Positions 63,841-64,000 of a stretch of 64,000 nt of DNA are shown piece by piece. The notes beneath the pieces were generated by a model, which did no database searches, was not told where the DNA came from, and was given only the letters and a program-made list of their open reading frames with translations. Each line of letters opens with the position of its first letter. Position 1 is the stretch's first letter. This DNA is from Rallus limicola. Taxonomy: Eukaryota; Chordata; Aves; Gruiformes; Rallidae. The stretch is from positions 69,978,783 to 70,042,782 of the forward strand of contig JAKCOZ010000002.1 of the NCBI GenBank assembly GCA_022605955.1, in the 5' to 3' direction. A program made the translations under genes and the position numbers.

Positions 63841-64000
63841 GTGGTTATATTATATCCCAAATAATTCAAAAACCCCAAAGATTTTGATGAGTTTTGAAAC
63901 AGCTGTCATTGCCACCTGCCTCAATTTCACTAGGACACTTAGGATTTTATGGTTGTCATCCCAATTTTTTAAATGTGGAGCTTTGGGATAAAAATTGCCT
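63841..64000. other. Window end, unassigned
   Basis: May still contain decayed CR1 sequence, but similarity is too weak to call. Confidence 0.4.

Noticed and set aside
1..64000. CRISPR arrays, tRNA, rRNA, snRNA genes, prokaryotic-type operons
   Set aside because: No spaced direct repeats, no tRNA T-loop or acceptor patterns, and no snRNA or rRNA core motifs seen. The repeat content is avian.

Overview
This window looks like intergenic or deep-intronic DNA from a bird. The main evidence is many CR1 LINE fragments with the avian 3' end (ATTCTATGATTCTAT or its complement), together with LTRs whose text matches the ERVL-type LTRs common in bird genomes. The wealth of these LTR types makes a neoavian bird more likely than a galliform, but that is inference. 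The unique sequence is AT-rich, as in a macrochromosomal gene desert. I found no convincing protein-coding exon, tRNA, rRNA, snRNA or CRISPR array. The open frames are short (60 to about 200 codons), mostly lie in repeats, and show no domain I recognise outside CR1 reverse-transcriptase remnants.

Layout: 1-5.2 kb is AT-rich sequence with two minus-strand CR1 fragments (1982-2335 and 4110-4651). 5.2-6.4 kb is a GC-rich ERVL-type LTR with an internal tandem duplication and an 18-base G run. 6.4-19.9 kb is unique-looking sequence with AT microsatellites, a perfect 13-bp hairpin at 10986-11014 and a homeodomain-site-rich block near 14.8 kb. 19.9-20.8 kb is a very old minus-strand CR1 that still covers part of the RT region. 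20.8-30.8 kb has only a 75-bp CR1 tail. 30.8-33.6 kb is a retroelement cluster: a minus-strand LTR, a plus-strand solo LTR with an exact 5-bp target-site duplication, then a CR1 tail.

35.7-37.0 kb holds LTR-like text I cannot classify. 37.0-37.9 kb is the best preserved CR1, about 850 bp including the RT C-terminal region. 43.1, 47.4 and 53.7 kb carry further CR1 tails. 59.6-60.6 kb is a probable ERVL 3' remnant (internal flank plus LTR). 62.8-63.8 kb is a second very old minus-strand CR1.

No genes work together here. The window is a record of CR1 and ERVL insertion from several ages on an AT-rich background. I did not find a new biological system. The most useful items to recheck are the hairpin with its third arm copy, the LTR cluster, the two deep-age CR1 relics and the possible conserved element near 14.8 kb. 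Repeat-family names rest on remembered family text, not on a database search.
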